From positions 8,494,891 through 8,558,890 of the forward strand of contig OW285195.1 in the NCBI GenBank assembly GCA_935421135.1: 64,000 nt of DNA, written 5' to 3'. The notes under the pieces are model-generated. The model did not search any database and had not been told where the DNA came from. It was given only the letters and a program-made list of their open reading frames with translations. Position numbers and translations under genes: made by a program. The DNA is from Bugulina stolonifera (Eukaryota; Bryozoa; Gymnolaemata; Cheilostomatida; Bugulidae). Shown here piece by piece: positions 14,801 to 34,396 of this stretch. Positions within the stretch are counted from its first letter, which is position 1; each line of letters begins with the position of its first letter.

Positions 14801-17800
14801 AGTGATTGTCAAGTCATATAAAATTACAAGTAAACTTTTGTTTCAGGTTGAGAATTTCTATATTACAGCAGAAAGCTTCTGCATGTACAGTGTACCATGC
14901 CCTTAAAATTATTATGATTACCAATGGTGGAAGTGGAGAGAGACAGAACTTAAATTTTCTCAGTGTTGGGAGGGGGAGGGGGGATGGATAGAGCATGTAT
15001 GGAAGTTATAAATTTGTAAGACATCTCAAAATATGAAATTGAAAGTCAGAGAAATTATTGTGAATTTATAGGTAGTTAGATTACTACTGAGGGATGAACA
15101 TTGGTACGTACATGTAAACCTTGGAGGGCAAAAACAGGAAAAGAACTTCAAGTTAATTCTATTATTACATTTTGTGTCTCAAAGTGCCTGGTAGATAAAA
15201 ACAAAAAAGTGCAAAATCACAACGTCTCTTTATTGCATTGTATATAACTACATTAATAACAAGAACATAGTACTAGTATTAGTATGTCTAATAAATCTTC
15301 AGCATGCTATTTTTGTTACTCTATTATAATATTCTTATTTATTGCTACATTCCGAGAATTCTTGAGACTAGATAATTGACAGACGATGATGTTACTAGAA
15401 TTTGCCAATAGGCTATATTATAAGGCTAGGCCTATATCAAGGTAACTCTATATATTTTATTTTATAACACAACACATTATTAAGTTCAGCTAAACCTAGC
15501 CGAGATGTGAAAAATATACATGTACATGTACATAAAAGTGTATAGGACATCACTTCACTTCATACACATAGCAGTGTTTACATGATAACTTCATAGCAAC
15601 TGAAGGTTTGAAGTCTTTTTTAGGTTTCTCAAGTTAAATAGGAGGCTGAATAAACCAGATTACTGCAAATAAACAAAAATAGTTTTGGTGAATTAATAGG
15701 GCAAGTTAAAACAGTTCAAAGGGAAATAATTTGTTGCTAACTGACTCTAATTATTTTAACAACAGGATGTTACTGGTAACTTAAAAAGAATGAAATAGAG
15801 GTCTGATATTTAGTGTCTATTAAAATTATTCAACTCTCGAACCATGGCTCTCACCCAGTCTGTAGGAACTCCTACACTATATTTTACTGACTAACAGTGG
15901 TGACATGTGAATCATGAAGTATGACACGGAGAAACACGTATTGCCTTACAAGATAATATTGTCATTCACATTTTAAAGTATAGTAAAGAGGCGGGTCATT
16001 CTTATGTCTGACTTACATAGAGCTTAAATAATCAGCATATTCAACTAAATCTACCTTACGCTGCCGTCTGTTATACATGTGCATGTAATTGTTGAAGTGT
16101 CTGAACTAGATTCTAACAATAAATTTGAAAACAGGACATATCAACTCTAAAAATAAGTCTCACTTCTTCCACTTAATGAAAATGTGACAGTTTGACTCAT
16201 GGAAGCCTTAAGAAGAACGCAATCAATTCCAGACAGTGTCATTCAACTCTCAGAGTGAAATCATTATTATCAAGTGGAACATACATATACATGTACATGT
16301 CGTACATGTATATGTATGTTCAAAATGTATTAAAAATGCATGTATATACATTGTATTTGTGTATACACATGTCCATCTATGTTCATTGCTTGTATAGTAT
16401 ATATTGATGCAATCCAAAATCTTACGGCTTGACAAATATACTGTGATGTACAGCAATATTTGAAAATCTAGGCTTGTCATTATAATACTACTTATTATAC
16501 ACTTCAACATGCTGTGTTTACAGTCTACTACATACTCCTAAGTTATCCAATAAATCAAATATTCCACTTTGAAATGTTCACCTACAGACGTGTTTAGAAG
16601 GCTTATCTGATCTATCACTTGACAGGAAACACCATTGTCTGCTAACTGATGTCTTTAAACAGATTTGCTCGACAATTTTGCACTTGCCGATATTCCAATA
16701 TACAATCTGTACTGTGAAACAACATGTACTGCAGAGCCCATATTGTTAGTATTATACAAATGTAGTATACATTGTATAACTATAATTTACTGTATATGTA
16801 TGTGTCACTTACATTATATAACATAATGAACGTGTGATACTTTGAACTGCTACAGCTAAAACAACGCCAAGAGTGTAAAATTGAAGATTGTTTCATGTGT
16901 AGGCTATCTTATAGATGGTCTATATTGCAATATTTTACACGTAGGCCATTTCACTAATATTGTCTATAATGTAGGAATGGCAATTGACTACATAAAGCCA
17001 CAATACTACAGTGTGCATACCTAATAGTGCTGAGATTCTGTGTGTATTCACAGTATCAAGCCTACCAAATAAGGCCACAGCACCTTGTTTTTAGCTCATG
17101 AAATAATTTCATGCAAAAACAAATCTTTATGCAGATTAATACTAGACTGTGTGTAACCACTTCCTCTGAACAAGCAGGAAGATCACTGAGCATGCTCAGT
17201 GCAACTACTGTATAACATGTAATATTGGCTGCCACTGCGTTAGACTTTTGGGTAGCGAGATAATATATAGTATAATATAAAGAAGGCCCTCATTGGGTTT
17301 CAAGGTTTCAGCTGTTTTTATCCCGTGCATTTTACAACTTTTGAACTTTTATTAACTACTGTATAACATGTAACATCGGCTGTTGCCTTGGGTAACAAGC
17401 TAATATAATATAAAAGAATTTGTCATAGTTTCATAGTTTATCCATCAAGTTTTCCTGAAAAATCTGCCAAGTGGAGATGTTATGAAGCTGGAATGGCAAC
17501 CTACCTACTGGATTTGATGAGTTATTCTATCTACGAATCTGGTATCATATCAGGAATCACAAATGGAGATCAAGGATTACTCAATTCAATTTATTTTTCG
17601 CAGGAAATAATTTACACCTCAAATGTAGATTTTTCGAACTACTTGTAGTTTATAATTAATGCGTATGCATAGTAGTAAAATAAATGGTGTCAATGATTGA
17701 TCGCATACCAACACTCTATTCTACATAGTAGATCCTAGAGGACTATCTTTATCTTACTATAGTGTCTTTGCAACCTTTTGAACCAACCTGGGTCAACAAT

Positions 17801-20800
17801 AAAGGTCTCAAGATGGTCGTCTGACCAAGGTCGAAAGGTCAATTGACCTGTGAGTTTGCTCATCGACGCACAGAAGTTTTTCCCACAAAAATAAGGATTT
17901 TGCTTTAGGCTCAGGTCTATGTGTTTGCGACCCTGTGACGGATGTTGGCCGGGGGGAATTGGCCAGTGTAAGTTAGCCTGCGGATGACACTTAGATAGTG
18001 AAAACACTAACAGCATTGGTAAATGATCACTATATAGCTAATAATCTTAGCAATTTCCACCTATTCCATGATGGTGGCTATAATGATTTAATTTGTCAAA
18101 ATGGGCTTTCTCCGCATTTCCAATTAAACCAATTGTAAAAGTTTAAACAAATAATTTTCCTTTGTGGAAATAGCTGCCAGCACAAACCTGAGTACACCCT
18201 GACAGCAGCTAATAGAGAAGAAAGGTAGAGGGTTTAGAAAACATTGGTTAAGTACATGAATTTATGTGACTTGTGAATATGGAAGTGAAACCTTGGTGTA
18301 ATAATACAGCGTATAATAATTTAAATCTCATTATGTTTGATAATCATACTAGAATTATGTAACGGTTAGTGGACAAAAGGTTTCCACCTACCAATAAATT
18401 AAAATAAAACTCCAGATTTTTCAGATAGGTAGATTGAGCAGCACAAATGTAGGTTTTATTAACCTGTATTCATATTGAGACTACTATTTCGCTCTGCTTG
18501 AAAACTAATTCAAGTTTTATAATATAAATTTTTGGATAGAGAATTAAATTTGACAGCATATACGTACACATTTAAATGTACACATTTTTCAGTACACCAA
18601 ATGCATGTTCAAGTGAAAAAATAGTTCCTGCAGTCCTACATACTTCTATGGTTATACGGGAGTATACTGCGTGCATCCACCTCAATTTTTGTGGTTTTAC
18701 AGCCAGCAGGTGTGTACCCTCATTTTACTAGCTAGTTTTCCCTATACAATCACTGTGGACCTAATAGTGTAGTGGTAGAGTGTTTGACTATCATTCATAG
18801 GATCATGAGTTCAAATCTCATCAGAGCATCATTTTTTTCATTTTAGTCATTCACTAATTTCTCAGAGTAAGTGGATAGCTATACAAAACTAATCTGTAAG
18901 ATTGCATGTACCGTGTGCCCACCTCATTTGTTCCACTTGGAACACTGCTTCTATGGATTCAGAATTTCCAATTAGGTACAACTAGGTAAGTGAAATAGAA
19001 GTGTGAACTCGCTTCCACCTGTTGGAAGCCAGACCCTATTATAAATTTTAGTTATATAAGAGTTCAAGAACTACAAGTATTTATGAAATGCTTTAAAATA
19101 GCACCCAGTCAATACTTGGCACAGATAAATGTTAGGACCGATTCCATGCAGCTAATAAAATGCAAGTCAATGCATGTATATGTTTATGACTTACGATTGT
19201 GCGGAGTTTCATTCAACCTACAAGCAGAAAACGGTATAGTTATCACAGATGTAATTACTTAGAATAAAGAAAGATATGCACATACTGTAGTAAGTACACA
19301 CTTTCCCTGCGTAAAAGTGCAAGCTACGGTGAGTTAGACAGATAGTAGATTAGATTGAATAGGAAGATGAGAGAAGGTACATAAGAGGTGGAAAAGTAAC
19401 ACAGGGCATTGATATTTTATCATAATTTCCGTCCTAGACTGATATAAAATGAAGAAATTAGACTAGCTGGTTTTAGTTCCCTCATAAACCTCGGAATTCA
19501 CTAGAACTCAGCTAGATTAGCACCAAGACTAAGTAAAATAGGGAGCAGCCGTGGCTTAGGGGTTAGATAGAATGCTGAGCTTTCATGCAGAAGGTTCCAG
19601 GTTCAGATCCCGGTCATGGTGGTGTTAGGAAGAGCATCCAGCCACCATTGCTCCTGTGCCCCATATTAAAGTCCTTGGGGTCATGCAAGCCTGCGTGGCT
19701 TCAAGGCAACTCCTCTACCCCTGCTAAAAAAGGTCATGTTATTTGGGCCTTTCTCACAGGGAGTTGGCCAGCACTGGCACCTGGTAGTGAGAGCTGCTAG
19801 GGGCTGGCCACGCCGAGGAGTATAAGTCGGTGAGTTTTTTAAGTAAAATTGGATGGGTAGATTGTGGACATGCTCTGAGAGCTCTAAGATTAAATATCCC
19901 AGTATAGAGTAACATCTAGTAAACGATTGTAGATAATATGGACTACTGTATGGTTTAGGGAAACCTTAGAAATGTAAATCCTGTACATTGAGTTAGAGCA
20001 TAAACCCTGTTCATATTATTACTTAGTGTTGATTTTTATACCTGGCCTACATGTTTATAATACTACATATACATGTACATGTATATAGAACACTGTCATA
20101 TTACATTGAGTGAGTATATACTATAATATCACTTACTACCTTACGATGGATTATTGATAGATTAACAGAAGATTAACAGTATTCTATTAATGGTAGATTA
20201 GGCACAGTACTAGAACTAGTACAGTAGGTTTGCAAGATCATGTAGTACTAGGGAGTGAGTCTGATGTGATAGGTTACACCCAGTACCACAGCTGTGTAAT
20301 CACATACATGTACTCCCAGTCTAATATTACCTATCAACCGGGTGTGAAAAAATTAAAATTGACCGTCCGCAATATTATTATATACTATAAAATAATACAC
20401 GATGTTATCTACAATAAGAGATGGAGAAACGGGGCACATATGAGGTCACAACATGAGGTCACAACATGAGGTCACAACATGAGGTCACAACATGAGGTCA
20501 CAACATGTAGCCTACGTGTCGATGTGTTGGTCAAACTGTGCATCATGTGCGTGCATAAGTCTCTGTATAAGGGTAGCGTAGACATCAATGTTTAGCAAAA
20601 TCACAATGTGGAAGTCATTTATTGAAAAGCTACTTTACTTTAGATGTTATCTTTCACAAGCGTATACAATCAGTTTCCTAATTTGCTGATTGAAACGGTG
20701 TTTGCAATCGTATCGTTGACTCGGCAGTTTATCTGCTACCTGGCTACATGCCAATCAATATGGCACCTACAGATAACAAGTGGATTGTAAATACCGAGCT

Positions 20801-21580
20801 ATGGACTGGTACGACAGGTTCCGCAGGTACCTGACGTGTCAACATGACATGATGACATATGATATTGATACCGGGTCAACTAATAGACAGTACCCCTGCA
20901 CACTTTGTAGGCAACGGTAAAAAATAACTGAAGTTATTTCCACCTTACTAACCATCTAGATGCTGTTTATATTTAAAAGTTCACACTACTTATCAATGTT
21001 ACAGTTTGTGTCTAGGACAAACTAATGAGACACTGACTAGCTACAGTGTAAGCAGTGGCATCATTTTACTAAACTCAACTCCATGTGCATCCCATCTAAT
21101 GTTTTACGGATACATGCATATTATAGTCTATATTGTATAATTATAGTCTACAATGTATATATACACATGTATATTATGTTATGCATGGTCATACAGCACA
21201 TAGGCTAACACTCCACCTTACAATATACAGGTAAATGTACATTAACGAAACCAAGACTAGATAGGCTACTTACGTTTGTGACTGTGAATAAACTTCTCCA
21301 AATATACAACCTACAAGTAAACATAAGTGTTAAATATGGCAAACCGAAACAATAGGAAATCATGTTGACCAAGAGTAAGTATAACAAATTTATGTTATTT
21401 TCCTGTAGCTCCTATAAAAATTGTAAACCCAACAGATTGTCTTATGTTCTACCATGATGCACCTGCCCTAGCTTAATATATATGTAGACAACAATAAAAA
21501 TAATTATATACTCCTCAAAATAGAAATTTCAAGTTTGTAGAAATACCTGTTAAGAAGAGACAAATCCAGAGCAACTTCAT
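8852..21580 (-). CDS. Secreted cysteine-rich, probable GPI-anchored protein, unknown family
   Basis: I assembled 11 exons, all phase-consistent: 21547-21580, 21274-21310, 19195-19217, 14554-14680, 13181-13326, 12841-12919, 12253-12436, 12027-12103, 11166-11337, 10718-10802, 8852-8973. This gives 361 residues. Residues 1 to about 20 are a signal peptide (MKLLWICLFLTG start). The mature part has 20 cysteines (33, 36, 73, 82, 86, 113, 126, 134, 143, 153, 165, 169, 187, 197, 205, 235, 244, 264, 286, 300), an even number that suits disulfides, and three N-glycosylation sequons (N26, N259, N291). A Thr/Pro linker (about 305-321) and a very basic stretch (about 323-336) follow. The short hydrophobic C-terminus after SNDA looks like a GPI signal. 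Exons 2 and 3 are only 37 and 23 bp. I do not recognise the fold; an extracellular receptor or adhesion role is inference. Intron 3 is 4.5 kb. Confidence 0.78.
11386..11668 (+). mobile_element. tRNA-derived SINE copy 1 (5' truncated)
   Basis: The start GTGGCTTAGTGGTTAG is an A-box and GGTTCCAAGTTCGAATCCC a B-box, as in a tRNA head. The body contains GGTGTTAGGAAGAGCATCCA and ends near AATATAAGCCCGATCAG. It is the same family as the copies at 19541, 26660 and 29718. It lies between exons 8 and 9 of the GPI-protein gene, antisense to it. Confidence 0.85.
17735..18016 (-). other. Unassigned open frame in intron 3 of the GPI-protein gene
   Basis: A 93-codon frame is somewhat GC-richer than its surroundings. 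It has no start context, splice logic or family resemblance that I can support. It may be a relic of a mobile element or chance. No product is proposed. Confidence 0.15.
18755..18829 (+). other. Degenerate tRNA-like sequence
   Basis: The A-box-like TAGTGTAGTGGTAGAG and a perfect 5-bp T-arm (ATGAG-TTCAAAT-CTCAT) look tRNA-like and are followed by a T-run. However, the acceptor ends do not pair and no normal anticodon arm forms. It is probably a tRNA pseudogene or SINE head, not a working tRNA gene. Confidence 0.35.
19541..19840 (+). mobile_element. tRNA-derived SINE copy 2, full length
   Basis: It starts GGGAGCAGCCGTGGCTTAG and ends in a short T-run after AAGTCGGTGAG. The flanking target duplication AAGTAAAAT is visible at 531-539 and 841-849 of this kilobase (19531-19539 and 19841-19849). 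It carries the family's tRNA head and the GGTGTTAGGAAGAGCATCCA core. It lies in intron 2 of the GPI-protein gene. Confidence 0.9.
20440..20505. repeat. 13-bp tandem repeat, 5 copies
   Basis: The unit ATGAGGTCACAAC is repeated head to tail about five times. Each copy holds TGAGGTCA, which resembles a nuclear-receptor half-site pair, but that may be incidental. It lies in intron 2 of the GPI-protein gene. Confidence 0.85.
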
Positions 21581-22980
21581 GATTCTGCAGGAGCTACCAA
21601 GAGCTGCTGGGAGTAGTTTACATAAATCCTTCAGTTATAGAGATCTCTCGGGCAGTGTGCAGCTCCTAGGTACTGCAGTGTACCGATGGTTGCAATCTAA
21701 CAGACTGGGATGGTGGATAATCAACTCAGCTCTGTATGTTTGATGACAGCTGGTTGACGCCTACCATCAAGTCATAATCTTATGATAGTTATAGAACACC
21801 TAGTAACCATGGTGATATATATGATAATCATTTATTCCAATACAATTAAACAATTAGTATGCCAATATTCTCCTTTGGTGACAGATTTAGAATTCTGCAG
21901 CCAAGGAGCCTCCCAGAGGGACAATATTTTACTTTATTATTCTTTAAATGATTGAATGACAATTTGACAGCCAAATAAAATTAAATATTCATTATTCAAA
22001 CTCCCAAGCAAAGAGTGGAAGCTAGAATGATGAGAGTTAGTAGGGTACCTGTAGGCTAGACTGTGAACTGGTATTTGCTTAACTTCTTCTACATAGTTAT
22101 TGCAATCATGTCTGTCAACAAATTTACAAATAAAGTATATATTTATTGTAAGTTATAAAGAGATTCAATAGTAAGAACAGACTTTAGTGAGAAATGTTAC
22201 CTGATCTAGTTGTCTTGTCAAAAGAGTAGAAAAGATGTTCAACTAGTAGTCTGGGTTCCAAGTACATTACAAAGCTGGTTCTATTTATTCACTATTAGTA
22301 CCGTCAAAGCATTAGTCTTAGTGATTTACAACTCTGGCAATGGGCACACATCCAAAAATAATATCTTATTTGGATCGGGTCATGTTACAAGATTGGGGTA
22401 TGCCTAAAAGCAAAGTCAGAAAGCAAACCTCATAGTGGATAGCCATCGTACACGTAAACAATGTTAAACTGAGATTTTTCAAAGTCGGAATTCTAAAGTC
22501 TGATATTAAGTATGGGGTCAAATCAAACAAACTTTACGGACAAGTCTAGCAGTTCTTATCATCAAAATAAATTTATTAACTTGATATACTGTCCGATGCC
22601 CAATATTTGAGACTCACGGCATAAATCCACGTCTATACAGGAAGTTCTATGTAAGAAATATCACTATTGGAAACTATTCCTCAGTATGCAAGTGTAGATG
22701 TATAAAAAATGTGAATATAGACAAAATACTATATACATGTATATAATGCTAAATGTAAAACTAAATCTAAAATGCATTATAAACTTTAGCTAAATAACAA
22801 CAAAACTGTATCTAACATGTTAATACAGCTGTAGTGAGTGTAGAACAGAGATTTTATAATACGCATATAAACAAGATAACAATCAACTCAAATTTTAACT
22901 GCTTATGTGGATTGTTCGAGTGACTAGATGCAGTGAATTGTGAATTTAGCACCTTCACCCTGGAGTTCACAGTGACTCCT

Positions 22981-30331
<7,351 letters not shown>

Positions 30332-32608
30332 GGTAGCAACTGAAACAAGAACATGCCATATTAAACTAAATATGGAACTCTGCCCTATCTCAAGCAGAGC
30401 TAGCTATTAGCTATAGCTTTCAGAGGCTGAGCAGCAATAAAAAGGTTTTAAACTTTATATTTTAAAAGGATAATTTTATCCTTTATTTTTAAAGGATTAT
30501 TCTAATCCTTTGCTCATTAATATGAGCAAAGGATTAGAATTTAACCATCAATTGCAGAATTTCCAGTTTCAGAGTAAAACTATCACCAGTAGTAGAGAAG
30601 GTAAATTCCAACAAAACCTGTTCAGATGTGGCATGTAATCACCAAAATCTATTAAATTAGGATAAATTGAGTACATTTTGATTATGAGTGATTTGTGAGA
30701 CAACATTCCCTACTAAAAGTATTTAACAATTGGATGCTCTTTTAAGAGTCCCACCTCTCCCAGTGCAGGATGATGCTGGTGATTATTGGTTTGAGAAAAG
30801 TCACAAAATACTTTGAGTAGTAGAATAATGAGATTTCAGTATAAAATACAGATCACATAAAATTCATTTTACATATGAAACTTTGACGAACTTTGACGGC
30901 AGGCGTTACAACATCAGACCAAAAACGGTAGTTGTCCAGTCTAATAGATTTAGGCCTATTATCCAAGTTAAAATGACCTCCCACCAATAGACTATTTATT
31001 ACATAAGTTTGTTCTGCATCTTCTGTAGATCTATGTAGATTAAAAATAGTTTGTACTTATTCGTATAGTTAACTACTCGGCTGCAAGTTTGTATTGATGT
31101 CATTTGAGCCTAAGCTAAACAGTGGCGGTTAAGCAGAAAAAACGACGGGGGTCTGTGAACAGCAGGTACCTGTGTGACATAAATCCAGTTGCTCTAGAAT
31201 TAGTAGTTGTTTGTGCAGATAAGTGGCAAGTATAGAGCCCCAACTATAGCAACACTACTCCAGCTACGGAGATGTGTGCGACACTGCATTGTAAGAAAAA
31301 ATAACATTGCTCCTCAGCAAATCAGCATTACGATACTTTGTGTCCTGAACTCAGAAAAAAACTCTGGGACAAGATGGTTGGAAGCAGAATCAACCGAATG
31401 AAGCTCAGGGTCGAGCCGTTTACAATAAATTAACCAGAGGCTTGCTTGGCCACCATTGAATAGTAAAACAGACACTATAGCCAAAGAAATATATAGTAAT
31501 AGTACATGCATAGCATAGCATAAGAATAATATAGTTGATTGCCCAATGGGATTGTTGTTGCATATAAATAGTGACAATTAGTATATTTAAGAGTTGTCCA
31601 CTCTTGCGCACTTGAGAGAATGTAACTCCTCACTAAAACTGATTGGCTGACTGTAGATAGGACAGGTATATATAGGAGAGGAGTACCTACACAGTAGAGT
31701 AGTCTCAGTAGAGAGATAGATAGACAGATACCTAGAGTAGACTGTGAAAATGAGGCATGGAGAGACAGCAGTATAGACTGTCGACATACCTGTAGATAAG
31801 TCACACAGTGACAAGAGTGGACGACTACATAGACGTTACACATACATATTATACAAATGTATAAGCTAGTAGAAAACACGAAAATGGAAGAAAAACTACA
31901 AAATAGAAAACCAAATAAAAACCAATAAAACACTAAAACAAAAACACTAAAAACTAAACTAAACTACAATAGCGTGGAGCGTGTGGAGTGTAGGTGGATC
32001 GTAGGCTACCCAGTAACTCATATCAATGCGTACTAAGGAGTAAGGATATATGCGGAACAACTTTCTCGTTGTAGACCTTGGAATAGAGTCGACACCGCCA
32101 CATCCTAGACCACAGAACCAGAACCTACACCACACAGCTTACTACATTGGAGATCAAGGTGTTGACAAAAGGACCTACAGACAGCGTACTACTACTACAT
32201 ACTACGTACAGCTGGTGAGTCCTAAGTACCTTGGCTCCAATTAAATGTTATAACTGACAATACCAAAACCCCCAATTTTAGTTATAACATTGTGCTAGAC
32301 TTAGACACTCGATACTGACACTGTTAGTCCATCAATCATATCCATCTATCTACTAAATTCTACTAACTATGTATATAATATATAGGCCTAAATTTCAAAT
32401 ATAAATATTCAACAACTGTACATTTAATATTAATTATTATTTTCTACAATAATTATTAATTTGATTTGCTCAAAAATTGTAATTACCACTAAGATAATAA
32501 TTTTAGTACGTTTATTTGCTAATAAAATATATTAATATTTATTATTATTATTTATAATTTTTTTATATAATATTTTACTAACTAATCTTTAATAAATAAT
32601 TATATTAT
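30332..32608. other. Upstream of ALAD copy A; no gene recognised
   Basis: Homology to copy B upstream sequence continues to about 30672. A 19-bp-arm hairpin with loop TAAT lies at 30499-30540 (ATTCTAATCCTTTGCTCAT arm); copy B holds only half of it. Beyond 30672 the sequence is specific to unit 1 and unidentified. A TATATATAGGAGAGGAG promoter-like string occurs near 31668. Overlapping frames at 31420-31933 show no family resemblance. Confidence 0.4.
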
Positions 32609-34396
32609 TGTTATGGATTCTACTGTTCATTCAACTGTTATTCCATAAACCTTTTCTGGGTCGTCTAGACACTTGCAGATCTAACTTTTACTTTATTAAC
32701 ACTTCAACTTCTCTTCCACTTTCTCTCTACTTACTCTACTCCTCCTTCCTTTACATATAAAAATCCCTCATATATAAGTATCTAAAATAGCTACATGCAG
32801 CTAGAGCTACATGTAGCTAACTCCTATTATATAGGTAAAAAAGCAACAGCTTCCCTAGCCTTACAATTACAATACCAGCTTGCAAAAACACTTCTAGAAT
32901 CTACCACATTCTCCCCTTCTAGATGAGGTGTGGGTATTACCTACACCTACATCTATAAACATAATGGATAACCTGATCATAAAAAGTAGAAGAAAGTTTT
33001 AGTATATGTCCATTAGTTTTAAAACTTAGTTTCTATACAATTGTCTTGTCTGGTCTTTAGCATCAGCGGTAGCAGATACAAAGATATTCCGTTGCCTCCT
33101 CAATATTATGGACATCACACTTGTGCTCACTCCCGATGTTAGTAGTATACGTCCCACAAATAGAAGGTTAGAGGCTCCTATAGGTTGCATTATACCATTC
33201 TACAGTAGACACTGGATACACCATCGGAATATCACACCAGTGCTCTCTTCAATGCAAGCAGTATCAGTCCAACCAAGCAGAGGTTTAGAGGCTCCTATAG
33301 GTTGCATTAAACCGTGTTAAGCTACAGTAGACTTTGGATATGCCAGCTGAACATCAATATATAGTAGGCAACAGACAAGTACTCCTTAGTTAGAAATCTT
33401 CGTTTTTATACCATTGTCCTGTTTTGTCTTTAGCACCATTAGTAGATACAAGTAATTCTCGTGTCTCAATCTGTTTCAACATCACACCTGTGCTCACTTC
33501 GATGTTAGTAGCATAGATTCCACAAATAGAAGGTTAGAGGCTCCTATAGGTTGCATTATACCATTCTACCGTAGATTCTGGATACACCATCTGAACGACG
33601 AGATATAACAGGCACCAACAAACAGTACTCATGCAATTAAAATAATTACAAAAACTAAAATAAATACATAACACAATAATTTCTATCCAATTGTCATTAG
33701 AGAGAAAGTATCCTCCAGCTTCCTGGTTCACTACTCCTAGTTGTAGATCCTGATGAGCTATACACAGCTTGATAGGCTATGGCATAAAAACCATGCTCAT
33801 GCTGGACTCTTACAAGATAGTTACCCTATCCATCTTAGCATGACTTTCTGAGTCAGTCGGTGTAATACGAGTTGTAAGTGTGTAGAGAGAAAGTATCCTC
33901 CAGCTTCCTGGCTCACTACTCCTAGGTGTAGATCCTGATGAGCTATACACAGCTTGATAGGCTATGGCATAAACACCATGCTCACGCTGGACTCTTACAA
34001 GATAGTCTACCCTATCCATCTAAGCATGTCTGTCCTAGTCAGTCGGAAGTGTTGAGCAGTTAGAGTGTTTAGACCGGAATCCCACCGCTGCCACCAATGT
34101 TATGGATTCTTCCTGTTCAACTGTCATTCCATAAACCTTCTCCGGGTTTGTCTAGACACTTGCAGATCTAACTTTTGCTTTATTAACACTTCAACTTCTC
34201 TTCCACTTTCTCTCTACTTACTCTACTCCTCTCTTCTTCTGTATATAAAAATCCCTCATATATATGTATGTAAAATAACTACATGCAGCTAGAGCTACAT
34301 GTAGCTAACTCCTATTATATAGGTAAAAAAGCAACAGCTTCCCTAGCCTTACAATTACAATACCAGCTTGCAAAAACACTTCTAGAATCTACCACA
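32609..34396 (-). mobile_element. Small non-autonomous LTR retrotransposon
   Basis: Two direct LTRs (32609-32908 and 34098-34396, about 300 bp each) begin TGTTATGG and end CTACCACA. They are flanked by TTAT on both sides (32605-32608 and 34397-34400). Read on the minus strand, the 5' LTR is followed by TGGTGGCAGCGGTGGGAT, a plausible primer-binding region, and the 3' LTR is preceded by the purine tract AGAAGGGGAGAA. The internal region is only 1.19 kb with no Gag or Pol. It holds three copies of a GAGGCTCCTATAGGTTGCAT block and two copies of a roughly 135-bp block (about 33700-33836 and 33883-34020). The element is absent from unit 2. Confidence 0.88.

Noticed and set aside
18755..18829. Functional tRNA gene
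   Set aside because: Only the T-arm and an A-box-like segment are sound. Acceptor ends do not pair and no normal anticodon arm forms.
19585..19800. Frames over SINE copies (also at 26700 and 29789)
   Set aside because: They are repeat-derived frames of the SINE body, not genes.
31420..31933. Overlapping frames of 63-152 codons
   Set aside because: Low-complexity, Cys/Ser/Tyr-rich translations in several frames, no homologue recognised, absent from unit 2.
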